Part shown: positions 32,256 to 44,075 of the stretch, in pieces
How the letters are laid out: each line of letters opens with the position of its first letter
Numbering within the stretch: the stretch's first letter is position 1
Source: Perognathus longimembris pacificus
Lineage: Eukaryota; Chordata; Mammalia; Rodentia; Heteromyidae
Reading direction: 5' to 3'
NCBI RefSeq assembly: GCF_023159225.1
Contig: NC_063162.1
Coordinates: 88,999,438 to 89,063,437, forward strand
DNA length: 64,000 nt
Notes under the pieces: model-generated
Told to the model about the DNA's origin: nothing
The model's input: only the letters and a program-made list of their open reading frames with translations
Databases searched by the model: none
Made by a program: the position numbers and the translations under genes

Positions 32256-33429
32256 TTTGGTTATAAAGGTCTAGAATTGAAAAACCAATCAAAAGTTAGA
32301 TAAATAAATGCAGCAGTGGCGAGAATATTAAATGTGGGAAGAATGCATGGAGAAGAGAAGAGGCTCCAGGGTAGAGCCCTAAGGACACCCCAGTGTTAGA
32401 AAAGAAGAACCATAAAATGACACTGAGAGACAAGAGAAAATCCTAGAGGTGTGGTGCCATGAAAGTCAGAGAAAAGAGTATTTGAAATAAAATGTAGTCT
32501 TGAATGGTGCTGAGATATCCAGAAAGCAACCACTACAAAAGGTTTATTGACAAGTAATCTCAAGAATAGACATGGTGGATACAGCCAGATTACAGTAGTG
32601 TTTGTGAATAGTAGATGGAAAGTGGAGGTAGTATACATACATATGTTTTCCAATAAGAATGAAAGACCTATGAAGGAACATAAGGAGTAAGTTTGAACAA
32701 AGAAAGAAACTGTATTGGTATCTGCATGCTACTTCAAAATGCCCTTGGCTCTACTTCATTTCACAGTCACTATCTCACTCAGCTCTGGACTCCCTGTAAA
32801 CATAACTTACCTGTGTGTTGCTTTGAACCACTGACTTTCACTTCCTACTGTGGTTCTTTTGTTTTGTGACTGGAAATACCTGAAGAGCTGTTTTGGTATT
32901 CATGCCTGTGCAACCCAAAGCCAAGGGAGTTAACACTCACTTTGGCCAGAGCTCAATGAAACTGAAATATACATGTTTTCTTCTTTCACTCTTGGGGTAG
33001 ACAATTTTGAGACATATTTTATGAATCTGCTTAGAAGGTCCTATAGGAACAGCATGAAGTGCCTGTAAGGTTGTTTGTTTTTTAATCCATTCATGCATTG
33101 CTTTTCCTTCTTTTTCTGTTTCATCCCTCTTTTCTGTACTCTGAGGTCACTCCTATGGGAAACCACTTGTCTGCATGCAATCATTTGAGTCATACTAGAA
33201 TATAGTACAGAGGGTACAGTAGAAAAGGCAAGGATGAAGAGAGATGGAATAAAAAGTAGAACCAGACCATTGTGATGATGAGAGGAGATGAAGTTGAGAG
33301 TATTGCAGAAAGACTGCCTGTCAACAGGAGGAAGGGTATTTCCTGTTAGGACAGGAGAGCAGGTGAAGATAAAATTGGGGCAGGTCTCCTTAAAGTTTCA
33401 GGCTGTACAGATGAAAGATATCCTGTCTA
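32256..33429. other. Unassigned DNA
   Basis: About 1.2 kb with nothing recognisable. Confidence 0.45.
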
Positions 33430-33815
33430 TATTTGTTCTGGTTCAACCAGAGAAACAAAAACTGAGGAATTCTAAGTATCCATGTCTGCATTTGTATCTA
33501 TAGAGTAATTTTTTTTGCAAGGAATTGGGTTTCATAATTGTGAGAAAAACTCTAAGATCCACAGGGCATATTATAATGCTCAGGCATCAACTGGAACTTC
33601 CATCAAAGACACCTAAATTCTGTTCTGAAGGTCTTCCAACCGATTGAGTCAGGCTCACCCAAATTAAAATAAGCTCCTTTACTACAAGTTGATTGACTAT
33701 GGATTTCAGTCATACCTATTGAATACCTACACAGCATTATCTAGATTCATTTGATTGATTAATGGGGGCTATTACCTGACCAAGCTGACATATTCAAAAT
33801 GTGACACATAACGCT
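33430..33815 (-). repeat. Ancient mammalian interspersed repeat, same family as 3,635
   Basis: GTTCAACCAGAGAAACAAAAAC, GGAATTGGGTTTCATAATTGTG and AAGCTGACATATTC are complement landmarks of the family forward at 3,635 and reverse at 13,600. Strongly diverged. Confidence 0.5.
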
Positions 33816-33823
33816 GTTGATGG

Positions 33824-33915
33824 GTGTGTGTGTGTGTGTACTGGGGCTTGAACTCAGGCATTGGGTGCTGTCCCTTAGCTTTTTTGCTTATCTAATACTA
33901 GAGTTGAGCTACCTA
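33824..33915 (-). mobile_element. (TG)n plus a fragment of a Geo SINE 3' end
   Basis: A short TG run at 33,824-33,839 leads into ACTGGGGCTTGAACTCAGG and GGGTGCTGTCCCTTAGC, the complement of the Geo terminal region. The rest of the SINE is missing or too diverged. Confidence 0.6.
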
Positions 33916-34117
33916 ATAGAAACATTCGCAATCCTGAGAAAGTTTTATATCTGCATGATGGCTGGTACCACCTGGAAAGGACAGGAACTGAGTGGGGATT
34001 TTACTTAATTTAAAAACATACAGTATAAGGTATGGAGATCAGTTAAGAATATTATTGCTAGTTAAAAAGAATAGATTGATTGAAATTGATGAAAAAGAAT
34101 ATGATATCTTCTTATTG

Positions 34118-34118
<1 letters not shown>

Positions 34119-34165
<47 letters not shown>
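34119..34165. repeat. (TG)n microsatellite
   Basis: About 23 uninterrupted TG units directly next to the Geo 3' end of the minus-strand SINE that starts at 34,166. Confidence 0.95.
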
Positions 34166-34166
<1 letters not shown>

Positions 34167-34372
34167 CCAGTCCCGGAGCTTAAACTCAGGGTCTGGGCAC
34201 TGTCCCTGAGCATTTTTGCTCTACCACTTGAGCCATTCTGGCTCTTTAGTGGTCAATTGGAGATAAGAGTCTAACAGACTTTCCTGCCCCAAATGGCTTT
34301 GAACTTCAATCCTCCTATCTCAGCCTCCTGATTAGCTAACATTACCAGCATGAGCCACCAGCACCCAGATCT
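34166..34372 (-). mobile_element. B1-like + Geo dimeric SINE
   Basis: The complement shows the Geo end (CCAGTCCCGGAGCTTAAAC), GAGCATTTTTGCTCTACC, CAATTGGAGATAAGAGTC, and the B1-like head (complement of CAGCATGAGCCACCAGCACC). The tail side is replaced by the TG microsatellite. Confidence 0.8.
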
Positions 34373-34942
34373 TGTTCCTTTTTATAACACACAGCAGGAA
34401 TTTCTCAGTCACAGCTATCATCTTTGGGGCTGAACTTGCCAGCATGACAAGGGACTGTGATTCTTGCTGAACAGTCCACACAGAGTAGGTATGTGCATTC
34501 CAGCCTCCAGCAAGCAACAGGCTTATTTCTTGTAGGCAAAGGGCCTCTTCCAGATGGCAAACTTGTTATAAACAACTTCAATCCTTACACATTCTTTGAT
34601 TAATAGGTTGAGTTGCAGCTCATCTTCTAGTACATGCTAATACATGTGCTAGGAGAAACCTCCCTTGTATGACAAAACAGAACAACAACAAAAAATCCTC
34701 AGTGGTTTCTTAAAAATAGAAAGTATTAAAAAAAAGAAATAAAATAAATAGAAAGTATATGAACCACAGTCCCAAAATATAATGCAATAATGGTCACACT
34801 AAGCAATGAAAATAAAGCTGTTTATAACACTTAGAGACATGGAAAAAATATTCCAAATAATGCTTGGGTCATAAAGAGCCCAAGCAGAAATTAGATGTAG
34901 TTAGATAAGCTGATAATAAGTCTGCTACACAATAAAACAGGG

Positions 34943-35168
34943 GATGTGGCCAATGCCACATTACTAGCTACTTAGGAGATTGATATCTGAGGATTTGGGT
35001 TCAAAGCTGACCTGGGCAAGAAAGTCTAATGAGGCTCTTAACTCCAATTAACCACCAAAAAGCCAGAAGTAGAGTTGTGGCTCAAGTGGTAGAGTGCTAG
35101 ACTTGAGGACAAAAACTCAGGGATAGTTCCCAGGACAAGTTCAAGCATCAGGACTGGCACAAAAAATA
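34943..35168 (+). mobile_element. B1-like + Geo dimeric SINE
   Basis: Head GGCCAATGCCACATTACTAGC, mid CTTAACTCCAATTAACCACC, Geo half TTGTGGCTCAAGTGGTAGAG to AGGACTGGCACAAAAAA. Somewhat diverged head. Confidence 0.8.
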
Positions 35169-35344
35169 TTTTTTTCTTGGGTGACTTTAAAATACCTTTT
35201 AAAAAGATATAAACATAAAAAAATACAAACATAAACACTTATGTAAGTAGAATGTAGAATATCAAAGCTAACCCAAATAATATACAATATAGTAATAGAC
35301 AAAAATAAAAATAAAAATATAGAATTGATCAAAACCAGAGTTTA

Positions 35345-35366
35345 TTCTGTGTGTCTGTGTGTGTGT

Positions 35367-35420
<54 letters not shown>
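35345..35420. repeat. (TG)n microsatellite with TC interruptions
   Basis: About 75 bp of TG repeats with three TCTG variants near the left. It abuts the Geo 3' end of the SINE at 35,421. Confidence 0.95.
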
Positions 35421-35423
<3 letters not shown>

Positions 35424-35575
35424 GGGGCTTCAACTCAGGGATTAGGTGCTGCGCCTTAGCTTTTTGCTTATCTAATACTTGAGTCACAGCTCTACTTCTG
35501 GCTTTTGGTAGTTAATCAGAGATAAATGTCTCATGGACTTTCTTGTCTGGGCTGAATTTGTGGCTCTTGAGAGAC
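35421..35575 (-). mobile_element. Geo half of a B1-Geo SINE, head-truncated
   Basis: ACTGGGGCTTCAACTCAGG to GTCTGGGCTGAATTTG is the complement of the Geo half plus part of the middle. The B1-like head is missing after about 35,575. Confidence 0.7.
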
Positions 35576-36147
35576 TGCTATATAGAAAACATTATTTCAC
35601 TTAAGAAGAGTGCAAATCAAGTCATCTGCAACCATTTTCCTCTGCCTCAAGCTTGACACATGGCAAGTGTGTCTGAAACAGCCATGTATGACATGTGCCT
35701 AGAATATTTTGTGGTGTTGTTCTTCAAGCTCAGCCATGACCCTGAAAGGGTAAACTGGAGTTATGTAAACATTGTACACTTTTAGGATGCCTAGTGAACA
35801 GACCTGTTTTATGTTTTAACGTAGTGTGGTTTTATTTCCTCTATACTAATTTTGGGCCTTCTCTTGCTTTTGGAACAGCCTTAGTATTCATTACATTTCT
35901 GTTGAGAACTTTATGTCCTGATATGACTTGGCTGAATAGCTATGTTTGATGTTACCATCAAGCTGTTCCTCCACTGTTCAGAGCACAGATCATTATTTAC
36001 TTCATTGCTCACTGGCTGAGTGACTGATAGAATTTGGAACTTAACAGGAACTGGCAAGATTAAACCATTAAATAAACCTTACTGAGAGCCTGTTATGCTC
36101 CAGATCTCCTTTTCTATCCTCAGCAAGGAGACCTTCCTCCAAGAATC

Positions 36148-36266
36148 AAGGTCGTCTGGGGAGCTCCTTAAACACAGTTTTGAGGGCCCTATCAGAGTTT
36201 CTGATTGGGCTTGGTAGGTCTGGGGTAGGCCTGAGGATTTGCTTTTCTAACAAGTACTATAGAAAA
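36148..36266 (+). mobile_element. MER5-like hAT-Charlie remnant
   Basis: TCTGGGGAGCTCCTTAAAC, AGAGTTTCTGATTGG, AGGTCTGGGGTAGGCCTGAGG and TTTTCTAACAAGTAC follow the order of MER5-type elements. It is an old non-autonomous DNA transposon, identified by memory of the consensus. Confidence 0.6.
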
Positions 36267-36302
36267 CTTCTCTAGGGTAGCACTGCACAATATAAATTTA
36301 AT

Positions 36303-36505
36303 ACAGGCTGGGGATATGACCTAGTGGCAAGAGAGCTTGCCTCATATGCATGAAGCCCTGGGTTCAATTCCCCAGCACCACATATATAGAAAACGGCCAG
36401 AAGTGGCACTGTGGCTCAAGTGGTAGAGTGCTAGCCTTGAGCAAAAGGAAGCCAGGGACAGTGCACAGGCCCTGAGTTCAAGGCCCAGGACTGGCAAAAA
36501 AAAAA
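36303..36505 (+). mobile_element. IDL-Geo dimeric SINE
   Basis: GGCTGGGGATATGACCTAGTGG to GGACTGGCA plus an A tail. Flanks CAATATAAATTT (36,288-36,299) and CCATATAAATTT (36,510-36,521) look like a duplication with one mismatch. Confidence 0.88.
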
Positions 36506-36521
36506 TCAACCATATAAATTT

Positions 36522-36562
36522 TTTTTCAAATTTTTATTATCAAACTGATGTACAGAGTCAAC
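36522..36562 (-). mobile_element. Ultra-short L1 3' end (group B)
   Basis: CAAATTTTTATTATCAAACTG then ATGTACAGAG matches, in reverse, the last ~35 bases of the L1 group at 45,460-45,490 and 55,898. Only the terminal few dozen bases of an L1 are present. Confidence 0.6.
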
Positions 36563-36604
36563 CTTACAAATTTAATACAAAGTCAAATGTAATTTTAAAT
36601 TTTC

Positions 36605-36985
36605 CAGAAACTATATATGGTGGCTTATCTTGATTGGCAACTTAATTGGTTTGAGAGACACCTAGGACATTATTAAAGCAGACTCCTGAAGTGTATCTGT
36701 GTGGGTGTTTCAAGAGATGATTAAATCGTGAGGGCTCCAACCTAATCCATAGTTTACTCTATTGACACATTCAAACTTTCAATAGACTACTGGGAACTAG
36801 TGGAATTGTGGGGTGCCAGTTAGAGGAAGGTGAAAAGGGTTGCCTTCAAAGGGTATATCTAGGTTCTGGACCTTCCCATTATTCCTCTCTGTTTTGTGGA
36901 TGTTAGTAGTGAGCAATTTTTCTGACACATGCTTCTGCTGCCATGTTATTCTGCTTTACCACAAGCCCACCTACATGGAGCACAG
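36605..36985 (+). repeat. Ancient mammalian interspersed repeat
   Basis: GATTGGCAACTTAATTGG, CACCTAGGACATTATTAAAGC, TGTGTGGGTGTTTCAAGAG, CTGCTGCCATGTTATTCTGC and TTTACCACAAGCCCAC are landmarks of an old dispersed family, possibly related to the one at 3,635. Confidence 0.45.
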
Positions 36986-36999
36986 TGATTAAGGACTGA

Positions 37000-37228
37000 A
37001 ACCATCTAGCAGTTTAGGAGGCTGATATCTGAAGACTGCAGTTCAAAGCTAGCTGAGGCAGGAAAGTCTGTAAAATCCTTATCTCCAGTTAATTAACAAA
37101 AGCCAGAAATGGAGCTTTGGTTCAAGTGAGCATCAACCTTGAGTGAAAAAGCTAAGGAACAGTACCTAGGCCTTAAGTTCAAGCCCCAGTACTGGTGTAC
37201 ATGCGCACACGCGTGCGCACACACACAG
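37000..37228 (+). mobile_element. B1-like + Geo SINE ending in a CA/CG run
   Basis: TAGGAGGCTGATATCTGAAG, TCCTTATCTCCAGTTAATTAAC, GGTTCAAGTGAGCATC and AAGCCCCAGTACTGG mark a diverged copy. Its tail position is occupied by alternating purine-pyrimidine sequence (GCGCACACGCGTGCGCACAC) at 37,204-37,223. Confidence 0.7.
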
Positions 37229-38695
37229 AGCACTAAAACCAAAGTCCTTCTTCTTCTTAAATTGTTTCTCTCAATTATTTGTCACAGTGGCAAAGAACTG
37301 GATAACAAGCCACATAACAGAAGTGAACAGAAGCAAGTGAAATGAATTTTAATAGTGTTTGATCTAGCAGATTCAAAATAGTATCATATAATAATATAAT
37401 AAATATTAGGAAAGTTACCGATGACTTAGTTTACATTTTAAATCTTTGAAACCTAGTGCATATTTGATACTCACAGCACATCTCACTTGAGACCAGCAGC
37501 ACTTTAAGAGATCAGCAGCCACACATGGTTAACCCTGTTAGACAGTGAATCTGGAAGGCATTAGAGCATCTAGCAGATTGAAGCTATTTTTCTATTTCAA
37601 TACACCTGAGGGATATGATATACTCCCAATCATAGTATTGACTCACTGGGATACATTTTCTAACAAATGTAAAAGTAGTTTAGCCCCTCATCCACTGTAG
37701 TGTGAGGATGAAGTAGGTATCACATTTTTGACCCAGGACAAGATCTGCATTTTAGGCAGGAGAATCAATTCCAATTTATAGTATAGTACTCCATCCACAT
37801 TTATGGAACGTCTTAATCCTGTGCTCCAAGGAAACAAGAGAGAATGGGGGTAGTGAAAGAAAGAAACATCTACAGTGTTTCAAAAACAATTACAGCAACA
37901 GTATCATTTTGAAAAGGAACTCTAGAAATAGAGAATAGACTCTAAATCTTCAGTATGGACGAGCTGTATATTCCTCCTTAAGCTTACTATAGAACTCTGT
38001 ACAATTTAGATGCAGCAAGAGCTCCAATAACTGGGCTCCATCAGGAGGAACAATGTCTAATAGGTACTTGGGGAAGATGGAAGCTAGGTGTTGTTCAGCA
38101 ACCACTGGGGAGATTCTCCCCACACATGCACAGCAGAACTTAGATGGGGACTAAAGTCCCTATAAATGTGTAAGGCAGAGCCTGAAGTACTTGGCTTATT
38201 ATTGTTAAGGTGACCTAATTAAGTGGTTTCATTTTGTAAGGGTCAGAAAAAAGTTAAAGAAATCAAAAGTGTATATAACCCAGGTCAAGTGAGGTAGGAC
38301 TGATGGTTTCAGGAATCAGGTGTAGTTGGGAGACTTAAAGTAGAAGCAGCCAGAGAAAATGCACAAGTAATTAGGAGATATTTTGGCAGGAGCAGTATGG
38401 GCCGTAAGGAAGACAGCACTAGAGCTGCATATGACGGACAGAATCAGTCCATATTGGCCCTTGGACTTTCCTTAGTATGAATTGGGGAACTCTTGCAAGT
38501 TTTTGAACAGAGAAGTGTTCAAACTAGACTGTTGCCAATGGGAAAATAATTTGGCAGCCACAAAAAGGAAAAAAAAATGCTTTGAGAAATTACAAGAAGC
38601 CCAGCATGTCCACAAGAGAAACAGGAACTGCCTGGATTTGCAAGGAAGGTTGGGTAAGCAATGAAGGAAAGGAACAAGAGAATGGAGGGAGAAGA
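37229..38695. other. Unassigned DNA
   Basis: About 1.5 kb without recognised features. Confidence 0.45.
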
Positions 38696-38835
38696 CCAGA
38701 ACCAGAAATAAAAGGAAGAAAAGAGAGAGAAAGGAAAGGAGGGAGAGAAGGAGAGAAGGAGAGAGGGAGAGAGGGAGGGAAGGAGACAGAGGCAGAGACA
38801 GGTATGCACAAAAAAGAGAGGGAAAGAAGACAAAG
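38696..38835. repeat. (GGAGA)n-type polypurine tract
   Basis: The plus strand is almost all A/G (GAAAGGAGGGAGAGAAGG, GAGGGAGAGAGGGAGGG). It gives spurious Glu/Arg-rich frames on the plus strand and Ser/Leu/Pro-rich frames on the minus strand. Confidence 0.85.
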
Positions 38836-39574
38836 ATTATCCAGGGAATTTAAAGCTAGAAGCTTGTGCAGCTTGTGAATACCTTTAATAGAAACAATGA
38901 AACACGGAACAATCTTTCCCAAGTGTACCATGGTTAATCTAGACCTTGGAGTTGTCATTTCTTTAATTCTGTGCATCAGTACAGAAGACAGTGGCTATGT
39001 GATCACTTTTAGGTCATTATAGAAAAAACTGTGGGTGGTAGAACAAATGTCCTTTAGGAAACATTTCTACTATAAAATAGTAAAACATCTCTGTTGCTAG
39101 GAAACATGTTCTATAGTCTTGCTGAGAGAGAGAGAGAGAAAGAGAGAGAATTGTAGCTTGTTATAATGTTCAGAAAAGATTTTTAAATTCAATCCAGAGA
39201 AGATTTTGTCAAAATTTAGACTGCTCTTGGAGTGACAACAGTTGTCCATGCCCTAACCAGTCCCTCAGAATAGTGACATTCCATCTTTTCTTGTCACCAG
39301 CCACCAGAGTGGGTCTTTGCCCCGAACCTTTGATGTGTCACAGATACAACCCTTGGATGTGGAAGCAGCTGGTCCATTTGTTTGAAGCTCTCAATCTCAT
39401 ATCACCAGATTCAGACAGTAGTTTTGTTTTATCACTTCAAGTGACAAATTTAAAGCCTAGTTTTAGGGAAGAAAAAAATCATTTTCAGGGAAAAAAACAA
39501 TCCAAGCCTCTACTTCATATTGTTGAGCCAAGAGGGAGAGAACAAAGATACCTTAAAATAAAATGAAAGAGGAC
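38836..39574. other. Unassigned DNA with a short (AG)n run at 39,124-39,150
   Basis: No gene seen. The AG run is about 26 bp with one AAAG interruption. Confidence 0.5.
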
Positions 39575-39895
39575 TGCTGGGTTAGGTGGCCAAAGCCTGT
39601 ACTCATAGCTACTTGGCAGAGATTGTATGATCAAAGTTCAAGGTTAGCCTGGGCAAAAAGAAGCTCAGGAGACTCCATTTCAACCAATGGCTAAGCACAG
39701 TAGTATGTGCCTGTTACCCCACCAACAAGGGGAAGCACAAGTAGGAAAATCATAGTCTGGGCTGGGCTGGGCATAAAGTGAGACCCTATTTGAAAAGAAC
39801 CAACCTAATAAGGGACCAGACAAATGGGCTCAAGTGATAGAACACTTGCTTCAAGTGTGAGGCCCTGAGTTCAATCCATACTACACACCAAGAGA
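39575..39895 (+). mobile_element. Composite SINE: two B1-like units plus an ID-like unit
   Basis: The first B1-like unit starts near 39,577 (GCTGGGTTAGGTGGCC). The second starts near 39,690 (GCTAAGCACAGTAGTATGTGC). The ID/tRNA-like unit spans about 39,815-39,890 (GGGCTCAAGTGATAGAACAC, GAGTTCAATCCATAC). Diverged. Confidence 0.65.
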
Positions 39896-39981
39896 AAACG
39901 AGAGAAATGAAGGAGTCAAAAATAATTTTCCATTTGCTTCATTTTTTCTATGAGCCCATTTAACCTTTTCCTATTTATTTT

Positions 39982-40185
39982 ATTTTATTTTTTGCCAGTC
40001 CTGGGGCTTGGACTCTGGGCCTGAGCACTGTCCCTGGCTTCTTTTTGCTCAAGGCTAGCACTCTGCCACTTGAGCCACAGCGCCACTTCTGGCCATTTTC
40101 TATATATGTGGTGCAGGGGAATCAAACCTAGGGCTTCATGTATACAAGGCAAGCACTCTTGCCAATAGGCCATATTCCCAGCCCC
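39982..40185 (-). mobile_element. IDL-Geo dimeric SINE
   Basis: Minus-strand copy between TTCCTATTTATTTT (39,968-39,981) and TTCCTATTTTTTTT (40,186-40,199), an imperfect target duplication. The tail is partly TTTTA-repeated. Confidence 0.88.
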
Positions 40186-40199
40186 TTCCTATTTTTTTT

Positions 40200-41300
40200 T
40201 CTTTTGGTATACTTTGTGGAAGAGGGCCATTACATCATCTGAAAAACTCATTTAAAACCCTGGGATTTGTTTGGTAAAAAAGTTACCCTTTTGTTCCCCC
40301 TGGAGGAAATCTAACAATTCTGAACTATTGATAAACATTCCCTTTTGTTGTCCCATTTCCTCTTGAAGAAGTCCAAAGAAGGTAGTCAAACTGTCCTAAG
40401 CAAATTTGTAAGCATCCAAATTTGCATATTATTTGCATATGAGCTACAGGAATTTTCTCTTTTCTGTGGGAGAAACCCACTACTGGACCTTCTTGTATTG
40501 GGTTTCCTGTCATCCACACGTAGCATTTTTAGAATTTTCCCAGCCATACTATATGATTCCTTCCACCATCTTCCAGTCTTCCTTAACTGTATTCAGTTAC
40601 TCAAACCCTCATCCTGCACAACAGCAGGAAATCCACTCACTTCCAAAATATTCCAGAGAAATTTAGAGAGATTGCTTACTGTTTTACAACTGGTTTTGGT
40701 TTTACTCCAATAATACAATTCAGCATTCATTCATGTAATTCATTGCAAATACAACCTAAACTATAAGAGATAATCTGTTTCTTAAAGTTGGAAAAAATAA
40801 GGGGAACTACAAAGTCAAAAAGAATAGGAAAGTGCTTCCGTGTAAGGGCCTCTTCAGAGAATGTTTCACAGAAGTCCTTTCTTCTCAGGCCTGGCTTGTT
40901 GCCAGAAACTATTTATTCACTCTCACATTAAAGCCATCATTGCTTTTCCAAGTCCTAAACTCTTCAGAGGAAAATAAAGATGCATTAATTAAAGAAAATA
41001 AACACAAAATTCTTCCTTTTCCCCAGAAATCCAACCCATAGTTTTGTGCTGAAGGAAAACTCCTTTGTACTTTATTAAGATAAGATTTCCTTCCTTTTTA
41101 ACAACTTTCCCATTTCAAATTAGAGAAGGCCTTAATCTCAATCAAAAGATTTTTTAAGCTATCCAAACAAGAAGTATTTTCTTCTTAAAATTAAACAACT
41201 ACTTTCATCTGGCAAAAATCACAATCCGAGTTTTATTTCCTCAACAAAATCATTCTGTAATATTCTCTGCTGCTGTATCCTTATTTATATTTAATGGAAT

Positions 41301-41302
<2 letters not shown>
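40200..41302. other. Unassigned DNA
   Basis: About 1.1 kb. A 122-codon open frame at 40,345-40,713 (+) starts with a non-ATG codon and has no domain that I recognise, so it is not called. Confidence 0.45.
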
Positions 41303-41342
<40 letters not shown>

Positions 41343-41345
41343 CAC
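41303..41345. repeat. (CA)n microsatellite
   Basis: About 19 CA units, not obviously attached to a SINE tail. Confidence 0.95.
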
Positions 41346-41415
41346 ACCCCTCACAGAATCTATTCTTGAGATTAGAGAATCTGTGAAAGAAAAAAAGAAC
41401 CAATAAAGAAATTGA

Positions 41416-41638
41416 TGCCGGGTGCCAGTGGCTTGCACCTATAGTCCAGTATACTCAGGAGGCTGAAATCTGAGGATTGGGGTTCAAAGCCAACACAGGC
41501 AGAAAAGTCCCTGAGACTCTTATCTCCAATTAACCACGAAAAAGCTAGAAGTAGAGCTGTATCTCTAATAGCAAAGTGCTAGTCTTGAGCAAAAAAGCTT
41601 AGAGACCGTGCCCAGGTCCTGAGTTCAAGTACCAGGAC

Positions 41639-41640
<2 letters not shown>
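41416..41640 (+). mobile_element. B1-like + Geo dimeric SINE
   Basis: GGTGCCAGTGGCTTGCACC, CTCTTATCTCCAATTAACCACG, AAAGTGCTAGTCTTGAGC and GTACCAGGACTAACACA. The terminal A tail is replaced by a CA microsatellite. Confidence 0.82.
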
Positions 41641-41678
<38 letters not shown>

Positions 41679-41685
41679 ACACACG
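41640..41685. repeat. (CA)n microsatellite at a SINE tail
   Basis: About 22 CA units with one CAGA variant, beginning exactly at the CACA end of the preceding Geo unit. Confidence 0.95.
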
Positions 41686-43149
41686 AGACAGTCATTATAA
41701 ATATTTATAAGCATGAAGTTTTTGCCATCTTTTGTGGGAAAATGATGTGATGGAAAATCTGTGCACTTAGAGTTCAGATGGATGAAACTCCTGCATTCAA
41801 ACCTAAGTATAACCATTGCTTTGGTTTTTAGAAAATTGCTCTAAGTTCTGTAAAGTAGAAAGAAACACATTTATATCACTGGTTATTGTGACAACTGAGA
41901 GAAGTTATGCAAAGCATTTGGTATCTAATAGAGGAGTCAATAAATACTTCTCTTACCACTTCTCGAACAAGAGAATGGATATTGTTAGTCCATGTAAAGT
42001 GGTGTGTTACATACCTTACGATTAACCAGCTGAATAATAAAATCAAATAGCATGATATGTTTTCTTCTTTTTCTCAGGCCAAGCAAAAAATTTTAAATGA
42101 TCTTCACAGAAAATAAACATTAAACAAGTAAATAACAAACTGGTTTTAAATATAATGATCTCAATTGATTTGTAAAGGTAAATTTGGAGAGTTGTTGGTT
42201 CTCAATAAGAAAAATATTCCTTACTTTGCATTAAATAACTGTCTTATATGTTGATGTACTATTTATTCACTAATCACATATATCTGTAGACTGTAGAACA
42301 AACAGAAAACCACAATCTTTCTGCAATTATTCACCAGGTATCAAAAACTTAGGAATTACTCTGATGCTTTCTCTTACTTCTTATCCCCAATAGTGGCATC
42401 AGAAATTTGTTCGGATTATTTGGCCAACATATAGTATGTACCCATTCGTTTTCCTCCTTTTCAAGGGTTGCCATGCTAGCTTCCTGACTTCCCCAAAAGC
42501 CTAATCATCTCTCTCTACCATAACCTCTCTAGCACCATCAACCAGAATAGGGTTGCTAGATTTAGCAAATAAGGGGACAAGACATCCAGCTTAAAAAATT
42601 GAATTCAAGATTAACAATGAGTAATATTATGTATATGAAGTAGTAAAATTATTGTTATTGTTACTAAATTATTCACTGGGTTAAATAAAATTATGAGAAG
42701 CCATTGTGCTAGACTAAGTTCCTAAACTAACCCTACAGACTGCTCACATCAGAATGGAATCTGGTACTATAAGGCTTGCAATGGAACTGATATTTGAAAT
42801 GGTCTTATTTCCCACAAAACAGGAGAATCACAGCAACCAGTCAGAAGTGGCCCAGTTTACCTGAGCATGCATGATCAGGAAGCTGTTGAGTTTTAAACCT
42901 ATGTGAAAGGTAACTTTGAAACAACCAGCATCATTTGTTCCTTTTTCTACTTCTTTCAACCTTTTCCTATCAACAAAGCTAAGCCTCAACTCAGCTATTC
43001 AGAGTGCCATATCTAAAGCTTTAGACGAGATGTTTCCCATTTATGAATTGTAAGAAATCTAGCTCAAACTTCAAACTAAATTACTGGAAAATTTAAACAA
43101 TTGTATATCATAATTTTGTCTGGCAACGCTAGAATAATCTCTTTTAAAA
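41686..43149. other. Unassigned DNA
   Basis: About 1.5 kb without recognised features. Confidence 0.45.
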
Positions 43150-43363
43150 TGGAAATCAGTCAAGCTATTCAGGAAGCTGAGATCGGAGGATCTTGTTTTG
43201 AAGCCAGCCCAGGCAGAAAAATCCCTGATACTATTATATTCAATTAATCACCAAAAATCCAGAGGTGGAACTATAGCTCAAGTGACAGAGTGCTAGTCTT
43301 GAGCTGAAAAGCTTAAGGACAATGCTTAGGCCCTAAGATTAAGTCCCATTATTAGCACAAAAT
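43150..43363 (+). mobile_element. B1-like + Geo dimeric SINE, 5' shortened
   Basis: Begins at AGCTATTCAGGAAGCTGAG, without the usual head. It continues through AAGCCAGCCCAGGCAG and the Geo half (ATAGCTCAAGTGACAGAG), ending ATTAGCACAAAA. Diverged. Confidence 0.75.
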
Positions 43364-43596
43364 ATATATTATAATAATTTGTATCATATAACATTATACT
43401 CCAATAACTTCCCACTGCTTCCTAATGAAAAAGAAAAGAAGATCTCTCTGTCACAGCTTGCCAAACCTTTCAAGAACTGAGACTACCTTCCTCTTTGGCT
43501 TTGGCTGTTCTTTCAGTCTAGAATTCTCTGCTCCAGACCATTACTTGGCAGACAGCTTGTCCACAGGCCCACCTAATCTAAAGCATCTCTGCTGTG

Positions 43597-43597
<1 letters not shown>

Positions 43598-43655
<58 letters not shown>
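43598..43655. repeat. (TC)n microsatellite
   Basis: About 28 uninterrupted TC units. Confidence 0.97.
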
Positions 43656-43661
<6 letters not shown>

Positions 43662-43751
43662 TGCCTTTATAACATGTCACTTTAAAGTTTTCACTAATTG
43701 ACTTTCATTCACCAATGTGGTCTTCAGTCTCCAGGAGTACAGACATTGGCC

Positions 43752-44075
43752 CTGGTTAAATAGGGAGAACTGCAGGTTGGAAGTGTGAAGATATGCATTG
43801 TTCAAAGTACCAAGTCATAGCTATCTTCAGAGGTGTCCACAAGTGAACCAGGCCCATTATCTCAGGATTGGTCAAGTGGGGCCTTGTCAGGGGACCACCT
43901 ATCAGCTGATCCACTTCTTCCTGAATTCTGAGACAGCTGTCAAGTGACTTCAAGAGAGAATGGCCTCAAGTGTCTGCATGACAGAATGGCTCAGGATAAG
44001 GGATGTAGACACAAAAAGGAGGAATCTGGGATGTCTAGCTTTTATTCCCTAATTAATTTTTGGCCAAGTAAGGAG
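43752..44075 (+). repeat. Unclassified dispersed repeat, copy 1
   Basis: Shares ordered blocks with 47,845-48,135: TTAAATAGGGAGA, a CCCATT...GCCTTGT core, GTGTCTGCA followed by AGAATGGCTCAG, and an AAAAAGGAGG-type block. It looks like an old LTR or other dispersed family, which I cannot name. Confidence 0.4.

Noticed and set aside
38519..38976. Overlapping Ser/Leu-rich and Glu/Arg-rich frames
   Set aside because: Both derive from the GGAGA-type repeat at 38,696-38,835.
40345..40713. 122-codon plus-strand frame as a candidate gene
   Set aside because: It starts with a non-ATG codon, has no motif or codon-usage signal, and overlapping frames of similar length exist on both strands.
41303..41685. 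Regular short repeats suggestive of a CRISPR array
   Set aside because: They are CA microsatellites with no unique spacers, in a mammalian genome.
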